Of a stretch of 64,000 nt of DNA, positions 14,111 to 22,661 are shown piece after piece. Made by a program: the position numbers and the translations under genes. The notes under the pieces were generated by a model. The model worked only from the letters and a program-made list of their open reading frames with translations. It did not search any database and was not told the DNA's origin. The stretch is from the NCBI GenBank assembly GCA_034432655.1, contig DAOUBP010000157.1:1-64000 (forward strand). The letters run 5' to 3'. Every line of letters begins with the position of its first letter. Within the stretch, counting starts at the first letter, position 1. Source of the DNA: DAOUBP01 sp034432655. GTDB lineage: Bacteria > Chloroflexota > Anaerolineae > CG2-30-64-16.

Positions 14111-16366
14111 ATGGCAGACGGCATGATGGGCCGCATCCGGGCGCTTCACGATTGGAAACGGCTCTTGCGCGGGCTGGTCGGGATCGGGTTGCCGTGCCTC
14201 GGCCTGGCGATGACCATCTTCGTGGCCTACAGCGCCTGGCAGTGCCCCAGCTCAGCCTATCCGCAAGACTGTCCTACACCGGCGCTCATCATTTCCCCCA
14301 GCCTGACCGCGCTGGGTTTTCTGGGCACGGCATTTTATGCCTGGCGCGCGCGCCGGCCTGTTTCGGTCGTGGCCTACTTCTGGGTGGGGAGCATGGCGCT
14401 CGTCACCGGACTGTTTTCCGGTGCAAGCCTGGTGATTGCTGCGCCGTTATTCTATACGACCATCGTCTGGCTGGCTCCTGTCAGTCTCAAAGCACACTTG
14501 ACGCTGCTCGGGCGCTCGCTCAAGCCGGTTGAGCAGATGCTCCTGGTGATCTCAGTCGCGCTGGCCGTAGTTTGGACAGCACCGTTGCTCGCGTATGTCG
14601 GCCCCGCGCTACCGGCCAGGAACTTGATCAGCAGGCTGTGGGGCGGTGTACTCCTGACCCTGGTCCTCACGCTTTTCCTCATCCCCATCGTCTTGTGGCG
14701 TGGCTATCGTTCGGGCCTGTCTCCCGCGGCCGCCCGGCAGATCCGCTTCGTGGCGGTGGGCAGCAGCCTGGCGTTCGCGCCGTTGGCCCTACTTTCGATC
14801 TTACCTGGCCAATTGGGAAGCCCGATCCAGGTACCTTACGAAATCACTTTCCCCTGGTTGCTGCTGAACCCGTTGTCCTATCTGTATACGTTCTACCGAG
14901 CGCGACTGGCGCGGATGGAACCGCTGATCGACCGGATCGCGGTGGTGTTTCTGCTGACGGTGTTCTTTCTCTCGACCTACCTGGTCATCGAACCGTTGGT
15001 TGCACGCCTGGCGATCCCGTCAGACTACAAATTGTTGGCGGTAACGGTTGCCCTCTTGTTGGGCATCCTGCTGTTTCGCCGTCTGGAGCGGGTACTCAAG
15101 GCGTTTGTCGCCTGGCCGCTTCAGGGGGATCACCCGCCCGGTGTCATTATTGACCGTCTGACCGAAGTGTTCTCGCTCACTACCGAACATGCCGTGCTTC
15201 GGCAGTTGCTGCTTGATCAGCTGCCGCAGACCTTCCGGGCGCTGGCCGAAGTGTTAGCACTGCGGACGCGAGGCCAGGAACTGGCACTGGAGTATGCTGC
15301 ACATTGGACACCAGAGAAACGTTTGGGTTGGGCGATGTCCGTCAAAGGGGTGCTGGCAAGCAGGCTGGTCGAGTTGGCGCGCCCTGTGACGTTCCATGAT
15401 CTTCAGAGGAGCCTGCCGGACCGCAGTAACCTTACATCGGCCGAGGTCTGCCTGCTCGAGATGCAGCCCGGTTGGCTTCTTTTACCCCTGGTTTCTGGCG
15501 GCGTTTTGCAAGGCATCTTGATCCTGGCCGGCCGGGCTGATGACGATCCCTGGCAAAACGTGGACTTTGAAACCTTGACCATCCTGGGGCGTCAGGCCGG
15601 CGCGACGATCCACAACTTGCTGCTCCTGGAGCAAATCCGCGCCAGCCGCGATGAACTGGAACGTGTCCATCGTCAGTTCGTGGTGAGCCAGGATCGCCAG
15701 CAACGCCAGCTTGCGCAGGATCTTCATGACGGCGCGGTCCAGCACCTGCTCGGCATCAGTTACCAGTTGGCCGAGGCTCAACGCCGCGCGGCCCATCCAT
15801 CGGATACCGCAGCGCCTTCCCTGGAGGAGATTCGGGCGGAGGTGCTGGCTGTCAGCGGGCAGTTGCGCAAGCTGATCGGCCAACTGCATCCTGCCGGGCT
15901 TGATGAGATGGGCCTGGTTGCCGCCCTGGAGGGCTACGTGGCACGGGTGCAGCGGGAAGCCGGGCCGCACGCGCCGTCGATCCGGCTGGATTTGGACCGT
16001 CGCGGCGCCTTCCTGCCGGAAGCGGTGAGCGTCTGCCTCTTTCGGACGGCCCAGGAGGGCATCCGCAACGCCCTGGAGCACGCTTGCGCGACCCGCATTG
16101 ATGTGACGCTACGCATCAGTCGCGACGCGGCCGATCTGAGCGTGGAGGACGACGGCTGCGGGTTCCTGATCCCGGATCGTCTCAGTGAGTTGGCCCAGGC
16201 CGATCATTTCGGGTTGGTGGGTGTCGCCGAGCGGGTCGCGTGGATCGGCGGTCAGTTCGAGATACGATCTCAGCCCGCGAAAGGCGTGACGATTCGCGTC
16301 AGTGTGCCGCTGACGCAGAGTGAGGAAACGGATGAGCAGTCTGATCAGGGTAGTGCTGGCGGATGA
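14111..16366 (+). CDS. ComP-like polytopic sensor histidine kinase
   Basis: A 751-residue kinase. About ten hydrophobic segments fill residues 20-330, with an outward loop after the first that contains two Cys (CPSSAYPQDC). A GAF-like region spans about residues 350-500, then a coiled linker. The HisKA_3 phosphoacceptor is His539 in QDLHDGAVQHLLG. The HATPase domain has the N box in EGIRNALEHA and G boxes in DDGCGF and HFGLVGV. This is the HPK7 class that includes ComP and pairs with LuxR-type regulators. The ATG at 14111 is one base after the comQ-like stop. The next gene begins inside its 3' end. Confidence 0.85.
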   Translation: MADGMMGRIRALHDWKRLLRGLVGIGLPCLGLAMTIFVAYSAWQCPSSAYPQDCPTPALIISPSLTALGFLGTAFYAWRARRPVSVVAYFWVGSMALVTGLFSGASLVIAAPLFYTTIVWLAPVSLKAHLTLLGRSLKPVEQMLLVISVALAVVWTAPLLAYVGPALPARNLISRLWGGVLLTLVLTLFLIPIVLWRGYRSGLSPAAARQIRFVAVGSSLAFAPLALLSILPGQLGSPIQVPYEITFPWLLLNPLSYLYTFYRARLARMEPLIDRIAVVFLLTVFFLSTYLVIEPLVARLAIPSDYKLLAVTVALLLGILLFRRLERVLKAFVAWPLQGDHPPGVIIDRLTEVFSLTTEHAVLRQLLLDQLPQTFRALAEVLALRTRGQELALEYAAHWTPEKRLGWAMSVKGVLASRLVELARPVTFHDLQRSLPDRSNLTSAEVCLLEMQPGWLLLPLVSGGVLQGILILAGRADDDPWQNVDFETLTILGRQAGATIHNLLLLEQIRASRDELERVHRQFVVSQDRQQRQLAQDLHDGAVQHLLGISYQLAEAQRRAAHPSDTAAPSLEEIRAEVLAVSGQLRKLIGQLHPAGLDEMGLVAALEGYVARVQREAGPHAPSIRLDLDRRGAFLPEAVSVCLFRTAQEGIRNALEHACATRIDVTLRISRDAADLSVEDDGCGFLIPDRLSELAQADHFGLVGVAERVAWIGGQFEIRSQPAKGVTIRVSVPLTQSEETDEQSDQGSAGG

Positions 16367-16973
16367 TCATCCGCTGGTCCGCGCCGGTTTGCGAACGGTA
16401 CTGACCGGCGTGGAGGGCATCCAAATCGTGGGTGAGGCCGTAGACGGCCACGTCGCGCGGCGGATGGTCCAGGAGCTGCGGCCCGATGTACTGCTACTGG
16501 ACTTGAGTATGCCCGGCCCGCCGGCGGTGGAGACCATTGCGTGGCTGGCCGAGCATTGCCCCCAGGTCAAAGTGCTGGCCCTGACCGCATACGACGATGA
16601 CGCCTACGTGCGCGGCGTGGTGGCAGCGGGTGTACCCGGGTACGTACTCAAGGATGAGGCGCCGGAAGCCGTGGTCCGCGCGATCCGCGCGGTCATGGAG
16701 GGAGACACGTGGTTCAGCCGGCGCGTCGTGGACAAGCTCGTCCGGCTCAGCGTTGATAAGGAAGATGTCCACCTGACTAAGGTATCGCTGAGCGAGCGAG
16801 ATGCGGCCGTGCTCAAGTTGATCGCGCGGGGTTGGGACAACAGCCGGATCGCTGCCGAACTTTGCGTCGCCGAGCCAACCGTGCGCAACTATGTCAGCCG
16901 CATCTACACAGCCCTGGGCGTCCGTTCGCGCGCTGAGGCGATCGTGTGGGCGCGGGAGAATGGGTACACGTGA
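16332..16973 (+). CDS. ComA-like LuxR/NarL-family response regulator
   Basis: A 213-residue regulator. The receiver domain covers residues 5-122, with acidic DD at 11-12, the phosphorylated Asp57 in LLLDLSMPG, and Lys in YVLKDEAPE. The C-terminal LuxR-type helix-turn-helix spans about residues 150-210 (SERDAAVLKLIARGWDNSRIA, then EPTVRNYVSRIYTALGV). The ATG at 16332 is chosen because GAGG lies 6 bases upstream; it overlaps the kinase gene by 35 bases, so expression is coupled. It would be the output of the comQXPA-like system, and the RiPP-like cassette just upstream is an obvious candidate target. Confidence 0.9.
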   Translation: MSSLIRVVLADDHPLVRAGLRTVLTGVEGIQIVGEAVDGHVARRMVQELRPDVLLLDLSMPGPPAVETIAWLAEHCPQVKVLALTAYDDDAYVRGVVAAGVPGYVLKDEAPEAVVRAIRAVMEGDTWFSRRVVDKLVRLSVDKEDVHLTKVSLSERDAAVLKLIARGWDNSRIAAELCVAEPTVRNYVSRIYTALGVRSRAEAIVWARENGYT

Positions 16974-16984
16974 GACGTGTTGCG

Positions 16985-17081
16985 TGCGTACTGCGTATTG
17001 CGTACTGCGTACTGCGTATTGCAGAGCTGCGCGCAGTTGTTAGAGTGCGAGATGAAGTACGCAGTACGCAGTGCACAGTAC
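16985..17081. repeat. Heptamer tandem repeats in two opposing arms
   Basis: The left arm has five exact heptads TGCGTAY (16985-17019). The right arm has four heptads ending GTAC or GTGC (17054-17081), the reverse-complement form (GCAGTAC). The arms can pair, placing a stem-loop between the convergent regulator gene and the UDG gene. Confidence 0.75.
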
Positions 17082-17098
17082 ACCGGGTGTCAACGTGC

Positions 17099-17707
17099 TT
17101 AGAGCTCCTCTCGTAACCTCGCCAGGATCGCCAACGCTCTCTCCAGCCTCTGCTGGTTCGCCGCCACGTTGAACCATTGGCTCGCGCCCGAGGGGTGAGG
17201 GAGGGGCACGATGATGCGGCCGTCGCGCTCGAAACAGCCGCCGATCAGGTCGGTCATGGCGGTCCCATTGCCCAGAAATCTCGCGATCGCCAACGCGCCG
17301 ATGGGGATGAGCACCCGCGGCTGGATCAGCGCCAGCGCAGCCTCCAGCCAGGGCGCGCAGAGCGCCTGCTCGGCCCGCGTGGGCACGCGGTCCCCGCGGC
17401 CGGCCGGGTGCGGGCCAGGGTAGCACAGGGTGATCGCGGTCATGGCCTGCGTGGCGCGAAACTCGGCCTCGGCGAAGCCGGCCTCCGCCAGCCAGCGGAA
17501 GAGCCGCCGGCCGGCCGGGCCGGAGAAGGGCTGATGCGACACCTCGGCCTCGTGCCGGCCGGGCGCCTGGCCGATCGTCATGAAGGTCGCGCCGGGGTGA
17601 AGGATGAAGATGGGCGTCGAGCCGATAAAGTAGCCCGCCTCCGCGCAGCGGCGACAAGTGGCGAGAGCGGAACAGAGAACGTCGAGAGAAGAGATAGGGA
17701 CGTTCAA
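17099..17707 (-). CDS. Uracil-DNA glycosylase, family 4-like
   Basis: A 202-residue DNA repair enzyme that removes uracil from DNA. Motif A is IGQAPGRHEAE followed by FSGPAGRRLFRWL (about residues 45-72), and the C-terminal motif is LPHPSGASQW. Four Cys are placed as in iron-sulfur UDGs: a CxxC pair near residues 18-21, one in TLCYPG and one in LCAPWLEA. The start appears to be a TTG at 17707, with GGGAG 8 bases upstream. It is the last gene of a minus-strand group and is 26 bases behind the amine oxidase gene. Confidence 0.85.
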   Translation of the reverse strand: MNVPISSLDVLCSALATCRRCAEAGYFIGSTPIFILHPGATFMTIGQAPGRHEAEVSHQPFSGPAGRRLFRWLAEAGFAEAEFRATQAMTAITLCYPGPHPAGRGDRVPTRAEQALCAPWLEAALALIQPRVLIPIGALAIARFLGNGTAMTDLIGGCFERDGRIIVPLPHPSGASQWFNVAANQQRLERALAILARLREEL

Positions 17708-17733
17708 GACATCAGTCTCCCGATTTGCGAACT

Positions 17734-18888
17734 CTACACCACATTGTGCTCCCGCACCAGGTCCCCTTCTGCGAAGCGGCTGAAGCGGAGCTGACGGATG
17801 TCCAAGGTATGCGCATGGCCGTCCAGGATCAGCTCGGCCATCAGCAGGCCGGCGACCGGGCCGTGCATGAAACCGTGGCCGCTGAAGCCGGCGACGATGT
17901 AAAAGCCCGCAGGGTCGCTCAGCCCGTCAATCACCGGGTGCGCGTCGGGGGTCACTTCGTATAGCCCAGCCCACTCGCGCAGCAGGCCGGCCCGCTCCAG
18001 CAACGGGAAACGCCACATAGCGGTCTCCAGATGGCGCTCGGTCCAGGCGTGATCCACCGACTGGTCGAAGCCGGGCTTCTCGTCCGGGTTGGACTGGCCG
18101 GTGAGGATGCCCCGGCCCTCTCGATGGAAGTAGAGGCTGCGGCTGAAATCTATGACAAAGGGGAAATCGTCCGGTATTCCCTGCAGCGGGGTGGTGACCA
18201 CAATCTGACGGCGCAGCGGCACGATCGGCAAATCCACGCCCGCCAGCGCGGCTACCTGGCCGGCCCACGGCCCGGCCGCGTTCACGACCGCCCGGGTGGC
18301 AATCGTCCCTTGGGAAGTCTCGACTGCAGCCACGCGGCCTGCCTCAACGCGGATGCCGGTGACCTCAACCCCGGTGAGGATTTGCGCGCCCAACCGCCGG
18401 GCCGCGGCCGCGTACCCCTGCACCACCCCGTTGGGGTCGGCCAGGCCGTCCCGCGCATGCCACGCGCCGGCGATCACCCCCTCCAGGTTCAACAGGGGCA
18501 CCTTTGCCCGCACCTCGTCGCGTGAAAGGATACGTGAGGGCACCCCCAGCCGGTTCTGCATGGCCACGTTGGCGCGAAAGGTCGCCAGATCACGCTCGTT
18601 ATCCAGCAAGAACAGGTAGCCGGTCCAGCGCAGGTCAATCGCCTGGCCGATCTCTTCCTCGAAACGCTCCAGCATGGGCAGGCTCAGCAGCGAGAGGCGC
18701 ACGTTGATCTCGGTGCTGAACTGGTAGCGGATGCCGCCGGCGCACTTGCCGGTGGCCTCGGTGCCCAGGAACTCATGTTTCTCCAGCAAGACGATGTTCT
18801 GACAGCCACGCACAGCCAGATGGTAGGCAGTGCTGGCCCCCATCACCCCGCCGCCGATAATGACGACATCAGCAGTTTTCGGTAGCAT
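17734..18888 (-). CDS. FAD-dependent amine oxidase, sarcosine oxidase beta/DAO family
   Basis: A 384-residue flavoprotein. The FAD-binding dinucleotide fold is at the N-terminus (VVIIGGGVMGASTAYHLA, about residues 9-26), followed by the family motif TGKCAGGIRYQF (about 51-62). A second nucleotide contact lies near the C-terminus (FYIVAGFSGHGFMHGP), where the conserved GHGF segment closes the flavin site. The likely substrate is a secondary or N-methyl amino acid such as sarcosine, but it cannot be decided. GGAGGAG directly precedes the ATG. Confidence 0.9.
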   Translation of the reverse strand: MLPKTADVVIIGGGVMGASTAYHLAVRGCQNIVLLEKHEFLGTEATGKCAGGIRYQFSTEINVRLSLLSLPMLERFEEEIGQAIDLRWTGYLFLLDNERDLATFRANVAMQNRLGVPSRILSRDEVRAKVPLLNLEGVIAGAWHARDGLADPNGVVQGYAAAARRLGAQILTGVEVTGIRVEAGRVAAVETSQGTIATRAVVNAAGPWAGQVAALAGVDLPIVPLRRQIVVTTPLQGIPDDFPFVIDFSRSLYFHREGRGILTGQSNPDEKPGFDQSVDHAWTERHLETAMWRFPLLERAGLLREWAGLYEVTPDAHPVIDGLSDPAGFYIVAGFSGHGFMHGPVAGLLMAELILDGHAHTLDIRQLRFSRFAEGDLVREHNVV

Positions 18889-18901
18889 GTCTCCTCCGAG
18901 T

Positions 18902-19005
18902 GAATCAGCGAATGAGCGAATGAGCGAATGAGCGAATCAACGAATCAACGAATCAGCGCATCAGCGAATCGGCGAATCAGCGAATCAGCGAATCGGCGAA
19001 TGACG
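18902..19005. repeat. Thirteen tandem octamers (GAATCAGC type)
   Basis: Thirteen unbroken 8-base units, mostly GAATGAGC, GAATCAAC, GAATCAGC and GAATCGGC, fill the gap between the HAD and amine oxidase genes. There are no spacers, so it is not a CRISPR array. The same octamer in the other orientation (GATTCGCC/GATTCGCT) occurs at 49167-49198 and near 56143-56235. Confidence 0.85.
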
Positions 19006-19010
19006 AAGGT

Positions 19011-19481
19011 TCACGTCCGCAACGTGGCGATCAGCCGCAAGGGATTAAGCAGCAGGTCGAGCGCAGCCAGGATGTCGGGCACGACGATGTCGGCCGCGTG
19101 AATGGCGTCCAGCGCGGCACCCTCGGGGCCGATCACGGCAATGCCTAGCGCGGCGGCCTGCAGCATCAGTCTGTCGCTGCGGCCGTTGCCGATGCAGACA
19201 GTATTGGCCCGGCCCAACTGGGCAGTGTAGGCCATCTTGGCATGGGCCTGCCCCTCCTTAGGGAGGACCTGAACGACGCAGGGCAGGTCGCGCACGGCCG
19301 CGACTGCGCCGCCGAAGGTGTCGGCGGTCACCACATGCACATCCATCTGTCGGGAAAGTGCGACGATCCGTCCGGCCACGCCGGGCAACAAAGCGCCGTC
19401 GCAGGCCAGGGTGCCGTTGTAGTCCAGGACGAGATGCGCCAACCGGAGCGCCTTGTCGCCGGGGATCAAAACTTCGATCAT
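19011..19481 (-). CDS. HAD-fold hydrolase, soluble P-type-ATPase-like
   Basis: A 156-residue HAD superfamily protein. Motif I is LVLDYNGTLA (about residues 17-26); the second Asp of the usual DxD phosphatase motif is Asn, as in P-type ATPases, where the motif is DxxGT. Motif II is VVTADT. The Lys region is KMAYTAQLG and motif III is CIGNGRSDRLML, with GNGRSD in place of GDxxND. There are no membrane segments. Small free-standing proteins of this kind are known but have no firm function. It is 10 bases downstream of the SDR gene. Confidence 0.75.
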   Translation of the reverse strand: MIEVLIPGDKALRLAHLVLDYNGTLACDGALLPGVAGRIVALSRQMDVHVVTADTFGGAVAAVRDLPCVVQVLPKEGQAHAKMAYTAQLGRANTVCIGNGRSDRLMLQAAALGIAVIGPEGAALDAIHAADIVVPDILAALDLLLNPLRLIATLRT

Positions 19482-19491
19482 CGGGATAGCT

Positions 19492-20343
19492 CTACTTTGC
19501 GCTCCGGGCGCGCGCGGCCAGTTCGGCCCACTCCGCGTCGCTCAAGGCCTCCAGCCAGTTGAACTGCCCCGCGCCCTTCAGCCATTCGCCACCGTCAATG
19601 ACCACACATTCGCCGTTGATGTAGGCCGCGCCGTCGGAGAGCAAGAACGCGGCCAGATTCGCCAGCTCCTCATGACGCCCCACACGTTTGAGCGGGATGC
19701 GGCTCAGCGCGCTCTCAGCAAGCGCAGCGCTGGGCATCAGGCGCTCCCATGCGCCAGGGGTGGGAAAAGGGCCGGGCGCGATGGCGTTCATGGTGATGCC
19801 GTATTTGGCCCATTCCACTGCCAGGGAGCGCGTCATGGCCAGCACACCGGCTTTCGCCGCAGCCGAGGGCACCACATAGCCCGAACCGGTCCAGGCATAG
19901 GTGGTGACGATGTTGAGCACCCGCCCGCCGCGGCCGGCGGCGATCCACCGCTTGCCCAGCGCCAGGGTGCAATAGAACGAGCCGTGCAACACGATGCCCA
20001 GGATGGCATCCACCGCGCGCGGAGAGAGCCGCTCGGTGGGACTGGCGAAGTTGCCCGCCGCGTTGTTCACCAACACGTCAATGCCCTCGTAATGCTCCCA
20101 AACAGCGGCCATCATGCGTTCCACAGCCTCGGGATCGCGCACGTCGCACGGTATCGGGAACACTTCGCCCCCGTGCGCGGCCATCATCTCCGCCGCGGCT
20201 GTGCGCAACACCTCTTCCCGCCGGCCGCAGATCGCCAGCCTGGCGCCCAGCTGCAGAAACCGTTCCCCCATGGCGCGGCCCAGCCCCGTCCCGCCGCCGG
20301 TGATCAAGATGACCTTGTCTTTGAGCAAGTCAGGTTGAAACAT
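19492..20343 (-). CDS. 2,4-dienoyl-CoA reductase-like SDR
   Basis: A 283-residue SDR. The cofactor motif is ITGGGTGLGRAMGERF (about residues 13-28), followed by NNAAGNFASP, which is typical of dienoyl-CoA reductases. The usual catalytic Tyr-x-x-x-Lys is replaced by GYVVPSAAAKAGV: Tyr is absent at that position and Lys is kept, as in mitochondrial DECR1. The C-terminal VIDGGEWLKG also matches that group. It would reduce 2,4-dienoyl-CoA made during oxidation of unsaturated fatty acids, using NADPH. The thioesterase gene upstream on the same strand fits acyl-CoA metabolism. Confidence 0.82.
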   Translation of the reverse strand: MFQPDLLKDKVILITGGGTGLGRAMGERFLQLGARLAICGRREEVLRTAAAEMMAAHGGEVFPIPCDVRDPEAVERMMAAVWEHYEGIDVLVNNAAGNFASPTERLSPRAVDAILGIVLHGSFYCTLALGKRWIAAGRGGRVLNIVTTYAWTGSGYVVPSAAAKAGVLAMTRSLAVEWAKYGITMNAIAPGPFPTPGAWERLMPSAALAESALSRIPLKRVGRHEELANLAAFLLSDGAAYINGECVVIDGGEWLKGAGQFNWLEALSDAEWAELAARARSAK

Positions 20344-20383
20344 GATGACCTCACGCTAAGTGTCACGACTTGCGGATTGTGGA

Positions 20384-20428
20384 GTGCGTAACGCGTGATG
20401 CGTAATACGTGATTCGCCGATTCGCTAT
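20384..20428. repeat. Mixed heptamer/octamer repeat remnant
   Basis: Units such as GTGCGTAA, CGCGTGAT, GCGTAATAC and GATTCGCC/GATTCGCT join the two repeat flavours seen elsewhere in the window. The tract sits between the thioesterase stop and the SDR start and touches the thioesterase stop codon. Confidence 0.5.
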
Positions 20429-20892
20429 CTCCCAAAGCTGTCCGGCATGCGCACGCACACCACCTCCCCGCGCGCGCAGAGCTCGCCCCCCGCCGAAAGG
20501 GTGACCTCCAGCGCGACCTTCCGGCCTTTAATCTCCACCGCGCGGCCGCGCAACTCCAGCTCCGCGTCAATGGGGGTGGGGCGCAGGAAATCCACTTTGA
20601 GCGAGGCGGTGACAAAACGGGGAGCCGGGTCCACGCCGATGCGGCAGCCCTCAGCCTGGCCGGCGGCGGCCGCGGCGGTGCCGGTCGCGTGACAATCTAT
20701 CAGCGACGCGATCAGCCCACCGTACACATAACCGGGGATAGCGGTGTGGTAGGGACGGGGACGAAAGTGACAGATGGCCTCGACCCCGTCCCAATAACTC
20801 TTGATCTGCAGGCCGTGCTCGTTCAGCCGGCCGCAACCGTAGCAATGGGCGACGTTCTCAGGGTAAGTGTCTTGGATGGCAACCTTGTCCAT
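20425..20892 (-). CDS. Hotdog-fold thioesterase, PaaI-like
   Basis: A 155-residue acyl-CoA thioesterase-like protein. A CYGCGRLNEHGLQIK segment (about residues 17-31) precedes the hotdog core, with PYHTAIPGYVYGGLIASLIDCHAT carrying the Asp of the active-site helix. The ATG at 20892 is preferred over the longer frame from 20937, because GAGGG is upstream and homology starts there. The substrate is unknown. It lies between HMG-CoA reductase and the dienoyl-CoA-reductase-like gene, so a role in acyl-CoA turnover is plausible. Confidence 0.82.
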   Translation of the reverse strand: MDKVAIQDTYPENVAHCYGCGRLNEHGLQIKSYWDGVEAICHFRPRPYHTAIPGYVYGGLIASLIDCHATGTAAAAAGQAEGCRIGVDPAPRFVTASLKVDFLRPTPIDAELELRGRAVEIKGRKVALEVTLSAGGELCARGEVVCVRMPDSFGR

Positions 20893-20990
20893 CGAAAGCC
20901 CTCGCGAGAATACTGGTCCTGCGCCCAAACAGGGCAAGGCTCAGTATCCCCCGAACGGGCAGGTTTGTCAAAGTGGCAGGGCTCAGGAAA

Positions 20991-22532
20991 TCAGCGGTTG
21001 CGGCCGTACGTCTCGTGCGCCGAAACCCAATCCAGCGATGAAATCGCAGCCGCCAGCGAGATCTCGCCGGCCAGCGCCACCCCGGCCACGATCTCGGCGA
21101 ACTTGAGCACCTTGCCCTTGCCGTAGCAGCCCAGGATCTCCAGGCACTCGCGCTGGGTGGCCAGGCCGGTGCCGCCGCCATAGGTGGCCACGATCAACGA
21201 CGGCAGGGTCAGGGAAAGGTAAAGATCGTGTTCGGGCGTCAGCTCCGAGTAGATGATGCCGGCCGAGGACTCCGCAACATTGGCCGCATCCTGACCCGTA
21301 GCGATAAAGAGGGCTGTGATCGCGTTGGCCGCGTGCAGGCCGTTGTTGTTGGCACCGGACAGAAACGCGCCCACGTTGGCCACCCCCGCATGATAGGCGA
21401 GTTGTTCCGGCTCCACGCGCAACTGCTGGATCAGCACATCGCGCTTGATGGTGGCCTCGGCGGTGACGCGCTTGCCGCGCGTGCGCATGATGTTGATCTG
21501 TGAAGCTTTCTTGTCCGTGGCGAAGTTGGATTCCAGATAAAAACGCCGGATGCCGGGATAGTTATCAATGATCCAGCTGCACGCGGCAAAGGTCGCCCGG
21601 CCCACCATGTTCTGGCCAGCCGCGTCCCCGGTGTAGAAGTTAAACCGCAGATAGGCGAACTTGTTTGCCAGGAAAGGATCAATGTAGCGCAGCTTGGCCA
21701 CATGGGAGGTCGCCTCGGCCTCCTCCCGGATCTTGTCAATATGCTCCTGCACCCAAACCACGAAATCGCGTGCGCCGCGGGCATCATCGAAGACGAAAAC
21801 CGGTGCGCGTTGCATGGCATCATCCACCACGGTGCATTTGACGCCGCCGCACTGGTTCAGCACCTTCATACCGCGGTTGTACGAGGCCACCAGGGTGCCT
21901 TCAGCCGTTGCCAGGGGGATGATGAACTCGCCCTGGGCGTGCTCGCCGTTGATCCGCAGCGGGCCGGCAAACCCCAACGGCACTTGCGCCACGCCGGTAA
22001 AATGCTCGCAGTTGCCTTTAGCCAGATGGGGATCGAAGGAGAAATGGGAGATATGTTGCAGTTTGACGCCGCTGAAACTTTCAACGAACGCCTGCCTGCG
22101 CTTCACCACCTCATCGTTGTAGTCGTCCACAGGGTCACGCGGGATGCGGACCTGCGCCTCCTCCGTCTGAGAGATGGCGTCTTCCACGGCAAACTGCAAC
22201 TTGCCGAACGGCCGCGACTCGAACGCAACGACGATGCCGTGCTTGCCGTCCTTCAACGGCTCCACCGCCAATACCACATCCACCACCATGCGCAGCGGAA
22301 AACTTAATGGGCGGTCGGGCGTGATCTCGGCCGGGGTCAGGCTCCGGCCGTCCGGCAGGATCAGTTTCACAGCCTGGAGCGGGACGGTGCGGCCATCGAG
22401 GACAATGCTGCGCAGGCCCACCAGCTCGGCGTCGCTCAGCCGGTTCTTGATCGAGAAAACGACCCCCTGCGGTGTGTTCTTCAGGCTGCCCAGGGTATAC
22501 AACTTCTTCAAAAGCAGACTCGGGATCAACAT
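20991..22532 (-). CDS. Hydroxymethylglutaryl-CoA reductase
   Basis: A 513-residue enzyme that reduces HMG-CoA to mevalonate, the committed step of the mevalonate route to isoprenoids. All four catalytic residues can be placed: Glu in GNCEHFTGVAQVPLGFAGPL, Lys in NFATDKKASQIN, Asp in IATGQDAANVAESS and His in the C-terminal SAHETYGRNR. A ~120-residue N-terminal extension precedes the core, with no membrane segments. Several signature blocks are divergent (GDAAGQNMVGRA; GGGTGLATQ). GGAGG 6 bases upstream fixes the start. Its product would feed isoprenoid synthesis, which the comQ-like enzyme would also draw on. Confidence 0.9.
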   Translation of the reverse strand: MLIPSLLLKKLYTLGSLKNTPQGVVFSIKNRLSDAELVGLRSIVLDGRTVPLQAVKLILPDGRSLTPAEITPDRPLSFPLRMVVDVVLAVEPLKDGKHGIVVAFESRPFGKLQFAVEDAISQTEEAQVRIPRDPVDDYNDEVVKRRQAFVESFSGVKLQHISHFSFDPHLAKGNCEHFTGVAQVPLGFAGPLRINGEHAQGEFIIPLATAEGTLVASYNRGMKVLNQCGGVKCTVVDDAMQRAPVFVFDDARGARDFVVWVQEHIDKIREEAEATSHVAKLRYIDPFLANKFAYLRFNFYTGDAAGQNMVGRATFAACSWIIDNYPGIRRFYLESNFATDKKASQINIMRTRGKRVTAEATIKRDVLIQQLRVEPEQLAYHAGVANVGAFLSGANNNGLHAANAITALFIATGQDAANVAESSAGIIYSELTPEHDLYLSLTLPSLIVATYGGGTGLATQRECLEILGCYGKGKVLKFAEIVAGVALAGEISLAAAISSLDWVSAHETYGRNR

Positions 22533-22616
22533 GGCATCCTCCCCACCTCATAGAATAACCGGCCGCAGGCTAGCGATGAAGACCGCAACAACGGCACCTA
22601 TTGCATAGTGCCCGTG

Positions 22617-22645
22617 ATGATATTGTGTTTTATTCGCAATGTCAA
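22617..22645 (-). promoter_or_regulatory. Promoter of the HMG-CoA reductase gene
   Basis: On the minus strand TTGACA (22645-22640) and TATCAT (22622-22617) are 17 bases apart, 85 bases before the start codon at 22532. It lies immediately downstream of the end of the preceding minus-strand gene. Confidence 0.6.
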
Positions 22646-22661
22646 TTTTGAGAAGAGAGGT

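Noticed and set aside
16985..17081. Intrinsic terminator between the regulator and UDG genes
   Set aside because: The heptamer arms can pair, but there is no T-run on either strand, so it is listed as a repeat only.
18902..19005. CRISPR-like array
   Set aside because: The 8-base units follow each other without spacers; it is a plain tandem repeat, and no cas genes are in the window.
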